Assembly (NCBI RefSeq): GCF_017916325.1
Contig: NC_090165.1
Location: 1,148,501-1,212,500, forward strand
DNA: 64,000 nucleotides
From: Leishmania martiniquensis
Taxonomy: Eukaryota > Euglenozoa > Kinetoplastea > Trypanosomatida > Trypanosomatidae
Direction of reading: 5' to 3'
This document shows, one piece after another, positions 40,799-51,486 of this stretch (the first letter of the stretch is position 1; the number at the start of each line of letters is the position of its first letter). Below the pieces are notes generated by a model. That model searched no databases, was not told the origin of the DNA, and saw only the letters and a list, made by a program, of their open reading frames with translations. Both the position numbers and the translations under genes were made by a program.

Positions 40799-43700
40799 AT
40801 GCCCAAGAGAGAAAAGGAGAAGAAGTCGCTGGCGCCTGCAGCGACCACGCCGGGGCTCGCAGATGAGGAGCGGTTGCTGGAGGTGTACCTGCACTGGGAC
40901 GTGGAGGCGCAAGCGGCTCCAGAGGTGCTTGTTCTCGTGCGGCTCAACCAACACGATCATTTTGTTCTTCCTCGCCAGCTGCCTCTTGACGCGAACAGCG
41001 ACTCGCGTACGGACGGGCAGCAAAATCCGCCTGATCCGCAGCTCTCTGCTGCATCACCGCTGCTTCTCCTCACCCGGCAGATGGTCCAAGTTGGTGAGTC
41101 GTCTGCACGCCATACACTTCTTAATGATAGCAAGGCCAACCGCATTGACGTGTACGCCCTCCCGAGCGCCGGCGATGGCGATGAAGCCGGTTGCAAGCAA
41201 GCGGGCGGGGCCTCAGGGAAGTTTCGCAGGAGCGCCACAGCGGTTGCCACCAAGTCCAAAGGAAAGGCAGCAGTCGGACTCACCGCTCTACCCGACGGGG
41301 CCCGCCGCATTGGGGGAACGACGCTGTCGCTTGTCCCGCTTCTTACAAGCTCTTCAGTGGACATTGCCGTGCCGCTCGATGCGGGGTCGCTCATCGATGC
41401 TGACGACTGCCTTCACTTTCGTGTGCAGTGCCGCGGCTCACCGCTGCTGTCGGCACAGTGCATGTCCCAGTGCCGTCCCGTGTTGTTGCGCGTATACAGC
41501 GTTGCAGGGCTACCCACGTTGGCATCCGTATCTCACTCCTCGTCCAAGGACATCGCCGCCGCCGCAGCTTCCAACTCACGCCGTCGCCTGCGCGCGTGTG
41601 TGTCGTTAGCGGGGGGCCGCGTGACGGTGCCGGCGCTCCCAATCAGGCCTGTAATCTCTCTCGAGGAGGCCACAGCGCCAACGACGTCCCCACCACAGGG
41701 CCCGACGGCCGCTTTCCACGAACATGTGCTCTTCTTGAGTGAGCTGGGTACACCTCTTGATGTTTACCGGAAGCTCTACAGTGCACCATGCGAGGTGTCG
41801 CTGTGGCAATTCTACGAGACGGACGCTCGGGGGACGGCTGCTACTGCCGCAGACGCCTCCTTGCCACCAGAGGAGGCCTCAGGGGCCTTACTTGGCACCG
41901 GCGGCTTCTCGGTGCGCGACTTCTTGACCGACGATCAAACGCGATTTTCGGAGGTGGTGCAGCTGCTGCCTGGTCGCTCCACAGTCGAGCTTGCAAAGGA
42001 TTGCTCGTGCCTCACCGCCGGCTGCAGTGTCTCCGTGCGCCTCAACTTTTTCCAGCCCTTTACCCCCTTGCAGCACGTCGACACGGAGGGGCAGCCGCTC
42101 CTGCGCAAGGCCTTCCTGACCCGCGCTCTTGTGCACCTGCCGTACGCAGCACCGTGGATGGCCGACTTTTTGACGCTTCTTCTACAGGAGGTCACGGCAT
42201 TGCCCCGCGCGACGCAGGATGTGCAGTTTTACCTACCTCCGCAGCCCTTGCCACCGCCCACAGAAACAATGGCGAAGGAGAAGTCATCTGGGGGCCGCAG
42301 CGGCAACGCCCACAGCCGCGGCGGGGGGAATCGCAAGGCGGGCAAGACAACCAGTCACCCTGCGCCACCAGACCTCCTGCCAGCCCCTCCATCGCCGTCT
42401 TTCGCCGACGAGCTGAAGGTTTACTCGCCGCCAGGGCTCAGCGGATTCGAGGTGGCAGACGGAGAGGAGCGGGTGTGGTGTTTTGAGGCGACGGTGCCCG
42501 AAGTACAGCGTGTGCTCAGCCGTCTTGGGGGCTTTTTGGAGGCTCGCGGTGTTGCGCCGTCGCAGGTGCGCGTGCGGTTCAATGCCGAACTGTTTGTACC
42601 GCAGCGCGCCTACTTGAGTTTTCCACCGTTGGTGATACCGCCAGATGGAGTAGCAGCTGCAGCGCAGGCGCCCGGCGCGCTCGATGGCGTGCCGGCGGCT
42701 TTGGAGGTGGAGCCGAGCGGAACGGGCGGACGGCTTCACCGTATTCGCCTCTGCACCGCTGTCGGCACCTTGTGCCGGATGCAGTCTCACTACATCCGTC
42801 GTACCCTCTCCGATGACTGCCTGCAGTGTCTGCACTCCTTGACAGCGCTACGGCGGGCTTCGTCGATGCGAGAGGCTGAGGGGCGAGGTTGGATGCCTTC
42901 GGCTGCTCTTCTCATTGCCGTAGAGCGCACCTTTGGCCAAACGCTGGAAAACGACGATTTGTTCGGCGTCGCTTTGGCCACCTCCGTTTCATCGACGACA
43001 GCATTAGCAGCGGTGGCCGCCGTGGAGGATACCGTGGAGGAAGCATCCGGCAGCAACGCTGGCGGCGCCGCTGCCTCCTTGATAGCGGAGGCGGCGGTAG
43101 GATCCCTGGTGTCTTTTGATGGCATGCTAAAGGCTGGAGCTCGCCGACCGGTGCCCCACGCTGTCCGCCTGCGCTTCCCTGTTACTGCGTGGATGATAGT
43201 GACCAAAACCGAGGAAGAGGTGCTGTGCGCCTTTCCGCAGAACACTCCCACTGATCTCGTGCGCTACCACATCGAAGGGCAGGTAGTGCGGTGCTCCACT
43301 TCCACCTTGCTCTACGTGCTCAAGTGCATGTGTCTTGCGAGCAGCATCACGCACAGCCACAACACCGCATTCGAGCGCGTCCTGCGCCGGCGTCACCGTG
43401 AGCAGTACGCGCTGTTGCAGGAGAGGGCGGCAGCGTCTGCAATAGGCAAACTCATGCCCGTACAGCAGGCTGCAGGTGACGCCGAGGGGTGCGTAGGATC
43501 CGCCTTTCACCGCATTTTTGCCGAGACTCGCGCTACCGCCACTAGCGAAGCGCGCGGAACGTATTCCAGTGATGACGACGAGACAGACTGGCTGGACTCG
43601 TGTGTGGACCAGTACTTGTACACGTGCTCTGCTTCTCCAAGCATGCCGTCAGCGCTACTGCGGCGCCTGCAGCCTGGTCGCGCGAGCTGTCATGGGACAT

Positions 43701-43861
43701 CGGCTCAGTCAACCCAGCGCAAACAAATGCCAGCCTCTACCACCTCGCAGACGGACTTCGCGTACGACAAGCTGTGGCATATGTGCGAACAGCGTGCTCG
43801 CGCCTCGGCAACAGCGACGTGGGCAAACGGCCACGAAAAGCTGCCACGAATCCAATTTTAA
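40799..43861 (+). CDS. Large unknown protein, 1020 residues
   Basis: The frame is open from 40574, but the ATG at 40799 (MPKREKEKKSLAPAATT) is the first that gives a compact, hydrophilic N-terminus. The upstream part is Arg- and Ser-rich leader sequence. The protein alternates beta-rich patches (such as FRVQCRGSPLLSAQ and VSLWQFYETD) with Ala-, Ser- and Pro-rich linkers; one clear linker is at about residues 490-535 (SGGRSGNAHSRGGGNRKAG). No signal peptide, membrane helix or catalytic motif was found. The beta patches could be C2-like or similar modules, but no specific domain is recognised. Confidence 0.78.
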   Translation: MPKREKEKKSLAPAATTPGLADEERLLEVYLHWDVEAQAAPEVLVLVRLNQHDHFVLPRQLPLDANSDSRTDGQQNPPDPQLSAASPLLLLTRQMVQVGESSARHTLLNDSKANRIDVYALPSAGDGDEAGCKQAGGASGKFRRSATAVATKSKGKAAVGLTALPDGARRIGGTTLSLVPLLTSSSVDIAVPLDAGSLIDADDCLHFRVQCRGSPLLSAQCMSQCRPVLLRVYSVAGLPTLASVSHSSSKDIAAAAASNSRRRLRACVSLAGGRVTVPALPIRPVISLEEATAPTTSPPQGPTAAFHEHVLFLSELGTPLDVYRKLYSAPCEVSLWQFYETDARGTAATAADASLPPEEASGALLGTGGFSVRDFLTDDQTRFSEVVQLLPGRSTVELAKDCSCLTAGCSVSVRLNFFQPFTPLQHVDTEGQPLLRKAFLTRALVHLPYAAPWMADFLTLLLQEVTALPRATQDVQFYLPPQPLPPPTETMAKEKSSGGRSGNAHSRGGGNRKAGKTTSHPAPPDLLPAPPSPSFADELKVYSPPGLSGFEVADGEERVWCFEATVPEVQRVLSRLGGFLEARGVAPSQVRVRFNAELFVPQRAYLSFPPLVIPPDGVAAAAQAPGALDGVPAALEVEPSGTGGRLHRIRLCTAVGTLCRMQSHYIRRTLSDDCLQCLHSLTALRRASSMREAEGRGWMPSAALLIAVERTFGQTLENDDLFGVALATSVSSTTALAAVAAVEDTVEEASGSNAGGAAASLIAEAAVGSLVSFDGMLKAGARRPVPHAVRLRFPVTAWMIVTKTEEEVLCAFPQNTPTDLVRYHIEGQVVRCSTSTLLYVLKCMCLASSITHSHNTAFERVLRRRHREQYALLQERAAASAIGKLMPVQQAAGDAEGCVGSAFHRIFAETRATATSEARGTYSSDDDETDWLDSCVDQYLYTCSASPSMPSALLRRLQPGRASCHGTSAQSTQRKQMPASTTSQTDFAYDKLWHMCEQRARASATATWANGHEKLPRIQF

Positions 43862-45114
43862 CCGGAAGAGATGGCGTGGACTGTGTCTGACATCCCTCCC
43901 TTTCTCTCCAGCGCCGTTTCCGCGCACGCCTGCTTTTTGCCCTCGCTCTTCCTGTTTCTCTTTTCATCTACTCATGTACACTACCAGCATGTCGAAGGAC
44001 GTATCCTTACCTCTGCTGGGGCCTTGTCCGGCTTACCGGCGCCTCTTGTTCGGACCAACCAATTGTTCGTGGAGTATTCCGCCGATGCCATTTCCAACGT
44101 GGCTCCTTTTCTTCTCCCCTTTCACTCCTGTTTTGGACTTTGCTGCATCGCGTGTTGCCGGCCTTTCACGAGGCGGTGCGAGCATGTCGGTGAGCTGAGC
44201 TTCATCACGTCTTCCTGGCACATACCCTCACCTCTCCCGCTTTTTTTTTTCACTCTTGCGCACGCTTGCACGAGAGCTTGCGCCAGGTAAAGGGGGGCCG
44301 AATAAGGAGAAAGAAACAACCGCACACGGGTGAGGTGCAGCGTCGCGTGGCGGTCTAGGAGAGCCAGACGTTCTCTCAGACGCCTTTGTCCATAGCAGTC
44401 ATGCAGGGAAAGGGGCGGGGGGTGGCTTGCTCGTTCCTGCGCTGTCTTTCAAACTCATCCAGGGCCTCGGATGCGCGGGCGCTGCTGTGCAGGGTTCCCC
44501 CCTTGCTGGTGCTACTCTGCCTTCCGCCTTTCGTCACCGTCTTCTCGTGATGCGGATGTGCGCTTCACGATGTTTACTCCGTTGCACGTCTTCCCTTCTC
44601 CAAGACTGCGCCACTCTTCTCCCGTCCCCCCCCCCGATTTCTTTCCCTCCTCTCGTTTGTCTCGTCGCCCTTCACACTCCGCCAACTTCCCCTTTTCCCC
44701 CTCTCTCGCAGTGCACACGCCCTTCAGATCCGTTCTGTCGCAGTGTTTCTCTCTGTCTCTCTCAATGTGTGTGTCTGCCTCAGGATTTGCCACTTTGTTT
44801 TCCCGCCCATTTGCATTACTTTCTTCGTGCTCTTCTGCGCATGTCTGGTGATAGGCTTGCTGTGGTGCCTCTCGGCCTGTCGTTAATTCTTGTCTTCCCC
44901 ACCCCCCCTCCGTCTCTTTAACCTGCCGTTACTCACACACTTGCACGCACTTACATATCCCAACTAGAGCGGCAGCGGCTTTGGCGTCCACCCCCACTTC
45001 GTTGCCCCGCATCCCTCCCCCCTCGCTCTCTCGCTTTCCTTTTCCCCTCACGCATCGAAGACGTCAAGAGCGCGGAGTGAAGCGCGGGGATAGCTGACGC
45101 TCATCACATACAAA
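43862..45114. other. Intergenic region between the 1020-residue gene and RAD23
   Basis: Strongly pyrimidine-rich on the plus strand, especially 44580-44930, with a T-run at 44241-44251. Long frames here (for example 44427-44921) translate to Ser-, Pro- and Leu-rich nonsense. It is a UTR and splice-signal region, and no gene is seen. Confidence 0.6.
45015..45060 (+). promoter_or_regulatory. Polypyrimidine tract and candidate trans-splice acceptor of RAD23
   Basis: A C/T-rich tract at 45009-45050 is followed by an AG at 45059-45060, leaving a 5' UTR of 54 bases before the ATG at 45115. Confidence 0.5.
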
Positions 45115-46395
45115 ATGAAGGTTATCCTCAAAACCATTACTGGGAAGCAGCACGAGGTGGATGTGGAGGCCACCTCGACCATCCTCGACGTGAAGAAGTT
45201 GCTGGAGGACGAGTACGAGCCAGCGTCGCTGCGGTTGTGCTTCAACGGTGCCGTGCTGGAGGACAGCAAGATCCTGGCGGATGCGGGGGTCAAGGACAAC
45301 GACTCGCTTGTGCTCGCTGGGCGCAAGCGAAAGATCCCAAAGCCGTCGGCGGAGCCGCCAAAGAAGGAGGTGGCTTCAGAGAGCAGCGCACCGCCTTCAG
45401 CTGCTTCGGCGCCTCCCCCGGCGATTTCGGCACCTGCTTCCACCACAGCATCTCTTGCCGCCTCAGAAGCCACCCCTCACCCGGCGGCTCCCACCCTCTC
45501 CGCTGTTCCTACAGCTACTCCAGCTACTGCCGCTCCTACGGCCCCCGCGGCCGCTGCTATTCCTGCCGTGCCTGCATCCTCGGCAACGAGCTTGTACGGG
45601 GTGGCCCCCAATTTGATCGACGAGGTGGCGTCAATGGGCTTCGAAGACCGCAATCAAATTGCTTTGGCGTTGCGCGCCGCCTTCATGAACGTCGAGCGCG
45701 CCGTGGAGTACCTCTTCGACGGCATCCCTCCCCACCTTGTGGAGGAGTTTACGCACCATACTGTTGCTTCCGTACCCTCAGTTGCACCGGGAGCGTCGAT
45801 TCCGTCTGCCTCTTCTGCAACCGCAGCCGCGACGCTGTCGGCCTCTACCGCATCCACCGCCGCGCCATCCACTGCTGAGTCCGAGATGCGCGCAGCCCTC
45901 TCGCGCATTCCGCAGTTCGACGAGATTCGCGTTCTGTACAACCAAAACACGGATACGCTGCCGGTAGTGATGCAGCAGATTGCGATGCGGCACCCAGCTG
46001 TTTATGAGCAGATCGAGCGCGATCCGGAGACATTCCTCTCCATCATGGGTGAGGGCGGGCAGCCGGGTACCACGAGCGCGCCGTCCGGGTCCGTCGCGTC
46101 GCCGACGGGACAGGCCGCCACAGGCGCGGCGGAAGAAGGTAGCTTTCTGAATCAGCTGCAGGGTGGACTTGAGCTGACGGCCGAGGATCGCACTGCGGTG
46201 CAGCAGCTTGTCGAGTTGGGAGGTGGCATGTGGGACGAGCAGAGCGCTGTGCTGGTTTACCTTGCTACCCAGCGAAATCAGGAGGTGGCGGCGAGTGTCT
46301 TGTTCGAGCACGGCGGCGTCCCGGCGGAGTTGTTGGCGGAAATCGCCACCCAAATGGCCGACGAGGAGGCGGAGGATTATGAGACTGAGCAATGA
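45115..46395 (+). CDS. RAD23: RAD23-like ubiquitin receptor and nucleotide-excision-repair protein
   Basis: The 426-residue protein has the complete RAD23 domain order. An N-terminal ubiquitin-like domain (1-70, starting MKVILKTITGKQHEVDVEAT) is followed by an Ala/Pro/Ser-rich linker, UBA1 at about 163-205 (ASMGFEDRNQIALALRAA), an XPC-binding/STI1 helix pair at about 262-312 (LPVVMQQIAMRHPAVYEQI), and a C-terminal UBA2 at about 355-402. RAD23 carries ubiquitylated proteins to the proteasome and stabilises the damage sensor XPC/Rad4 in DNA repair. The linker is unusually long in Ala-Pro runs. The start is the only plausible ATG. Confidence 0.95.
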   Translation: MKVILKTITGKQHEVDVEATSTILDVKKLLEDEYEPASLRLCFNGAVLEDSKILADAGVKDNDSLVLAGRKRKIPKPSAEPPKKEVASESSAPPSAASAPPPAISAPASTTASLAASEATPHPAAPTLSAVPTATPATAAPTAPAAAAIPAVPASSATSLYGVAPNLIDEVASMGFEDRNQIALALRAAFMNVERAVEYLFDGIPPHLVEEFTHHTVASVPSVAPGASIPSASSATAAATLSASTASTAAPSTAESEMRAALSRIPQFDEIRVLYNQNTDTLPVVMQQIAMRHPAVYEQIERDPETFLSIMGEGGQPGTTSAPSGSVASPTGQAATGAAEEGSFLNQLQGGLELTAEDRTAVQQLVELGGGMWDEQSAVLVYLATQRNQEVAASVLFEHGGVPAELLAEIATQMADEEAEDYETEQ

Positions 46396-47912
46396 CGAGA
46401 ACGAGGGAGAGACAGCTGCTATGGACGCCCTCGAGTGGTGCTCGTTGGGCTGCTGCTTGTACATGTACGCTTTCAACTGGAACTCTTGCTCCTTACGCCT
46501 CTTTCACCTGTCGCCTCTCGCGAACCTTGACTTCCCAGCTGCCCTGCAATGTGAGCCTCCCGCAACTTCGTACTTTATGCGGCGCCGTCGGCGGTTTTGA
46601 CAGAAGTGATTGACTGATGAGCAGTGGGGAGCACGGGCGAGCACAAGCGCTGTGGCGTCCCTTACCGATGCTTTGCCCTCCTCACTTCTCCTGTCGTGCC
46701 GCCTTTTCACTTCTGGGTGCTTTGCCGTTGTGCTTTCCCGAAAGGGTATTGGCGCATCTGTTGGTTCTTGTCGGTGGTTTATTGCGTCGACGCGTATGTT
46801 TTTGCGCGTGTGTTTGTGAGGTGCACACCGTCCACTCCTGGCACAGCGCCGCCAGGCACGTATTCGATCCCGTTGGTCGCCTGGTTCTTTTTTTTTCCCT
46901 TTTCGACCACAGACGCCGGCGTGTGCTCCTGCCACGCCTGCTTACCCCTTTCCCTCTTTCCTTCTCCTTTTTGATAGCGGAGGACACACCTCAGAGAGCG
47001 GCAGCACGTGACGGTGGCCGTGCAGTGCCCCACTCCGCAGGGAAGTTAGGCGCTCCCTTTCCCTGCCCATCCCGGAGCCGCTCCCGATGGCTGCAGGAAC
47101 GGACGCTCAGGGCGCGTGGAGGCCGGGCCGACGTACCGCCACTGATGCCGGCGGTCAGCTCGTGGATGGCGGTGCGTCGGAGCCGCCTGCCGCCGCGAGC
47201 GCGCGTGCGCCACCCTCATGGTAGCCACGGCATCCTCTGCGACTGCAACGGGTATCCCGCCCGGCCCTCGCGCGGCCCACTGGTGGGGTGTGCTAGCTGA
47301 GCCGCTCCAAAGGGAGGAGAGGGGGTGCAGCAGGTGGCGAGCAGCGGCGAGGCGAGGGTAGGCCGAGTATGAGGCAGGAGCCGTGCTCCGATGACCGAGC
47401 CGGCGCACTGCCGTATCGCGTGCCGGCTGCTTCCTCGCACTGCGAGGCGGTCAGGGCCTGCGCGACGGACTGAGAGGAGTACAAAGTAAGGCTATCATTG
47501 TATGACTGAAGGTGACCTGAAAACACGCAGCGCCTGTCTGCAACGCTGTTTTCTTTCCATTTTAGTACTCGTTCTTTGCATATGACGCAAGCTGACGTCC
47601 TTTTTTTGAAAATTGTCGACAGAGGCGCGATACGGCCATTCAGGGAGAGCGTGTTGGTGCAGCCTACGGAATGCTTCGGCTGATGGTCAGGGCGGCGGCG
47701 CATTCTTTGCTTTCCTGCTCGGCCCTGATAGATACGAGGCGCCATTTCTCATGAAGAGTCGAGGGAAGGAGATGAAGAAGCAACAGTAACTGAAAGCGGC
47801 AGCGAATGTGTGTCCAAAGAATGCTGGTATGTAAGTGAATACAGTGTGGGTTAGCCAACAGTTCTCCGACGTCTAACGTGCGGCTTCTTGCCGGGGGGGG
47901 GTAAATAGCATT
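46396..47912. other. Presumed 3' UTR of RAD23 with a GC-rich, retroposon-like segment
   Basis: The first 600 bases are pyrimidine-rich. 46990-47480 is abruptly GC-rich and mixed in composition, similar in style to the dispersed repeats elsewhere in the window, and may be a degenerate SIDER-type element. No close partner was found in the window. No gene is supported. Confidence 0.4.
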
Positions 47913-48540
47913 TCATAGGCGAGTGGCCACCGCGGTACTCTTGGGCGACTGTGTTGGGAGCGCGCCGATGAGGCGACACGCCACACGCGCAGGGCAGCAA
48001 CACCCCCCAACACTCGGCTCCTCTTCGTTACCTTTGTGGCTTCCGTCGTTCTCCTCATCCTCCTCTACCGTTGTCTTCTTGTGCTGGACTCGATGACGAA
48101 ATGGCGGCAACGTCGGTGGTGTCGAATAGCACCATCGCCTGTCCGCGACTGCAACTATTTTTTTCCATCTTGTGCCATATCCTCATGTTGCTCGTCATTT
48201 CTGTAGGCTCTCCACGTGAGTAGCCAGCGATGGTGGGAAAGACGCGGTAGAGATCAAACGAGGAGAACGTGGCGTTGGCGGTGACGCGGCAAACTGCCAC
48301 CGTCAGTAGTGTATCATCGAACAGAGAGTTGGGTCTTCGCTTCCTCGTAGTTGGAGCGTTCCCCTTACACCTACGACCTTTTCGTTCTTCATCTTCGCTA
48401 TTTTCTCATCGAACACCATCGCCTCCAACCTTTCAGTAGCTATTGGTGTAGTCGACGCACCTTCATCGTCGTGCCGAATGTCGAGGTCGAAATCTTCCAC
48501 TCAGGGCTGCCGCTTTGGAGTAAAAGGCCTGAAGGTACCG
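47913..48540 (-). pseudogene. Possible coding remnants on the opposite strand
   Basis: On the minus strand, against the direction of the surrounding unit, three consecutive pieces in different frames look protein-like. They read roughly DFDLDIRHDDEGASTTPIAT and EAMVFDEKIAKMKNEKV (48303-48500), then FSSFDLYRVFPTIAGYSRGE (about 48120-48320), then TTVEEDEENDGSHKGNEEE (about 47990-48080). They are balanced in amino acids, unlike the usual low-complexity frames, but broken by frame changes and stops. The ancestor is not recognised. Chance open frames cannot be excluded. Confidence 0.3.
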
Positions 48541-48596
48541 ACACGGGCCTGGTGGCCGGCCCTGAGGTGCGCTGAGATGCGCACATTATAGCGCAG

Positions 48597-50247
48597 ATGC
48601 GTTGCAGGAGGGGCATCGTAGCTGTCGTGGATGCCTTGAGACACAGCGAGCTTCATCGCATGCTCGACCTAACGGCGCTGGTGTCTGTGGGCATCAGGGC
48701 AGTCTTGGGTGCCGGCGTTTTCTGCATGACAGGACACGCGGCCCCTCTCTACGTCGGACCAATGATGCCTTTGCTCTTTCTTGTAGGCATGTGTCCATGC
48801 TTCTGCATCGGATTGTGCGACGCGGAGCTCTCGATGATGATGCCTGTCGGAGGTAGCGCCTACACCTATGCTTTCCTTGCATTTGGGGGACCTCGCTGGC
48901 TACGTGGTGGCTGCGTACCTGATGTTGGAGCATCTCCTTTCTAGCTCATCCGTGGAGGACAGCTGGCCAGCGTGTTTGTGCGCGCGCTACCGAGAGAGTG
49001 GGGGTGGGGTGGGACTGGACGCAGTTTTCAGCGTTTCTTGCTGGCTTACCAGTCGTGGTGGTGAGCTTCCGCTTTGCCTCTTCGCGGGGGCATTGCTGAA
49101 CCTCCCTGTGATTCTCACCTGTGCGGTGGCCACGGCGGCGCTCTGCGCCAGTGAGCGGCGTCCTCGTGTGTTTGAAGGCGGGGGGGTGCTTTGTCGCTTT
49201 GTGGGTTAGGGGCTCCACGACGCCGTCAACCACTGCGATGTCTTCCGCGGCTACCTGACCCCTTTCATTCAACCCCCCCCCCCACCCAAGCGGGGGCTCC
49301 TTTCGTCGCTTTGGAGTCAGCAGCATCTTCTGCTGTGCCATTGTTGTTCGCGAACTTCGGCTTTGACACTGTCTGTGCCACGGCGCACCAGTGCAAGCGG
49401 CCTCAGGGTAACCCTCCACGCAGCTTGGTGCGGACGCTCTTCATGTGCACCTCGTGCTACTGTGTGGTGACGCTGGTTCTGACCAGCATGATGGTCTAGC
49501 GCGTGCTCAACGTCGATGGCCCGGCTACCGAGGCCTTCCTACGCGTGCGTGCGCCGCTGCCGCTTCGCGTGCTCGTCAACGTCGGTGCTATGGCAGGACT
49601 AGTCTCCGTGTGCCTCATGCTGTTTTTGGCCATGCCACGCCTGCTTCTGGCCCTGGCTACAGACTGCCTCAACTCCCCTGCCCTCTTCTGCGTGCACCCC
49701 CGCTGTTACGCGCTTGTAGCGGCTACTGTCAGCACAGGCATTGCCGGCGACGTCGTCGCTGGCATTATTGCCTCTTGACGCGCTCGGTGAGCTTCTTCCT
49801 TTCAGGACTCTGGCTGTGCTCATCGTGGTGCGCGCGTCCATGTGGCGGCTGCACTACACTGCCCCCTGACGCGCCGCGACCCTTGCGGGCACCGCTTTCC
49901 CCTTAATCCTTGCATTGGGCGTTTTCTTCAACGCGCTGCAGCTTTTTTTTTTCGTTTCCCCGAGCACGTGGCGCAACGGCGCCGTAGTGCCGGCCATCTC
50001 GCTGGTTTGGTACTTACTGCATTGTTGCTGCCGCCTATAGCTCCTGGCGGGATATATGGAGCAGCCCACCGGCGTCGCCGCGTCCTCAGAGGAGGAAACG
50101 ATGGTTACCGAGCTCAGCTCCACCTGCGGCGTCGCAGATTGCACCCCTGGCACCTACCTCGGGCAGGAGATGGCGGAGGAAAATCTTTCACTAAAGGACG
50201 CCGTGGCGGGTGAGGAGCTCTTTCTGGCCGCTCCAAACGCGCGATAA
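48597..50247 (+). pseudogene. Decayed amino acid permease (APC superfamily, cationic amino acid transporter type)
   Basis: Pieces of a permease follow one another in collinear order but in changing frames: an N-terminal part with VLGAGVFCMTGHAAP and MPVGGSAYTYAFLAFG (48597-48890), then DLAGYVVAAYLMLEHLLSS after a frame change, then VPLLFANFGFDTVCATAHQC KR-type sequence (split here for length), then an in-frame TAG at 49497-49499, a further frame change near 49775, ELLPFRTLAVLIVVRASMWR, TGA at 49867-49869, a frame change in the T-run near 49945, TAG at 50038-50040, and a hydrophilic tail to 50247. A C-run at 49267-49282 is another disruption. The order of transmembrane segments is that of the APC family, so this is a once-functional transporter. 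It would have moved amino acids, possibly arginine or lysine. Confidence 0.85.
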
Positions 50248-50471
50248 GGGCGCAGCGTCTCTGCACCGTCGATGATTGTGAGGTGATCCTCAGCACCGTG
50301 CCAGCGTCTAGCGAAGCCCTTCTCTTTCCCTCCTTGTCTTTCCAAGCTATGACGCGGCGTGGGGTAGGCCGTGCTGAGCAGAGTACCTCCCCTGTGAAGG
50401 CATCTCTCTCAAGCTCTATTTTGCAGCTCCTTTTGTTTTCGCGTTATCGTCTCTGTCCCTTCGGCTTCATG

Positions 50472-51486
50472 GATGATGGACTTGTCTACCGGTCTGTGGC
50501 GCCAAGCCGCCTTCCCCACCTCGCAGCCGCCCTGTGCATCGCAACACGCGACGACAAGAGCTGCTTGGCAGCGACTGTGTCATGCCAAGGAGCTTGAGTG
50601 CTGTGCAGAGGGGGTGACAGGAGGCCGCCCCTGCCCAGCTGCGTCCGCGCACCGGTCTTCGCGATGAATTCGTGCAGCGGCGGGGTGACTGGCCGTGGCA
50701 GCAGACAGCGCGTATGGTGTGCCGCCTGCTACTGCGATAGCACTGTGGTGCCCCCCGCCCCTGCCAGAGCAGCTGCCTTCGCTTGTTTTCGCCTTGAGAG
50801 CGCTTAGCCTGGCCTTGCGCTCCACGTGCGACGGGCGACTCGCGGACCGCTCTGCGCATGCCTCAGACCTCGCCTCCGCTCTATGGTCTTGCACGCTGCG
50901 GTGCTATGGTGCACCTCCCACGTGTGCCGCACGAGTCGACCGCGGCGGGTGTCTATTGGTGCTTCTCTGCGCTCCATCAGGGCGAAGGTATAGGGGCCCC
51001 TTGCGCGTGGCGCACCCTCTGCTGTCAGAGGCGTGCGGACATCGGTGGAGGCGGAGCGCCCCTGGCTGCCGCTGGGCCATGGCAGCGTCCCGCCTCCCGC
51101 GGCGCGTGCGGGGGCCCGGCAGCGTGCCGAGGGCGCCGCGAACAGGACAGTTGGGCGCTGCAGCCCGGCACGCGAGAAGCTCCCGCCAGCGTGTCGTGGG
51201 GTGCCGCGGCTTGAGGGGACCGAGGGCGGACGGCGGCGCGCAGGCAGGGCGCGGGGGCTGCGAGGGAGCTGGCCTGCCGCACCCTGGGGCAGGACCGTGG
51301 AGGCGGGCCCCCGCCTGGACGACGGCGTGCAGCTCACTTGCTCAGGCCCGCCTGGGGCAGGCGGCACACCGCGCAGCCGAAGGGGGAGGCCAGCAAGTGG
51401 CCGCCAGGCGCACGGCCTGGGCGTGACGGTGGCGGTACCGGCAGCGGGTAAGCTGTGGTTGTGAGCGTATGCATCTGCTGATGCGT
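50472..51486 (+). repeat. 1015-bp dispersed repeat, copy 2 (inverted partner at 6572-7586)
   Basis: This is the reverse complement of copy 1, with two differences seen over 1015 bp. It begins 224 bp after the permease pseudogene and ends in the hairpin at 51471-51484. Relative to transcription its orientation is the same as copy 1, as expected for an element spread or selected in 3' UTRs. Confidence 0.9.

Noticed and set aside
46617..47300. 227-codon plus-strand frame after RAD23
   Set aside because: Spans pyrimidine-rich UTR and the GC-rich repeat-like segment, with no domain or consistent composition.
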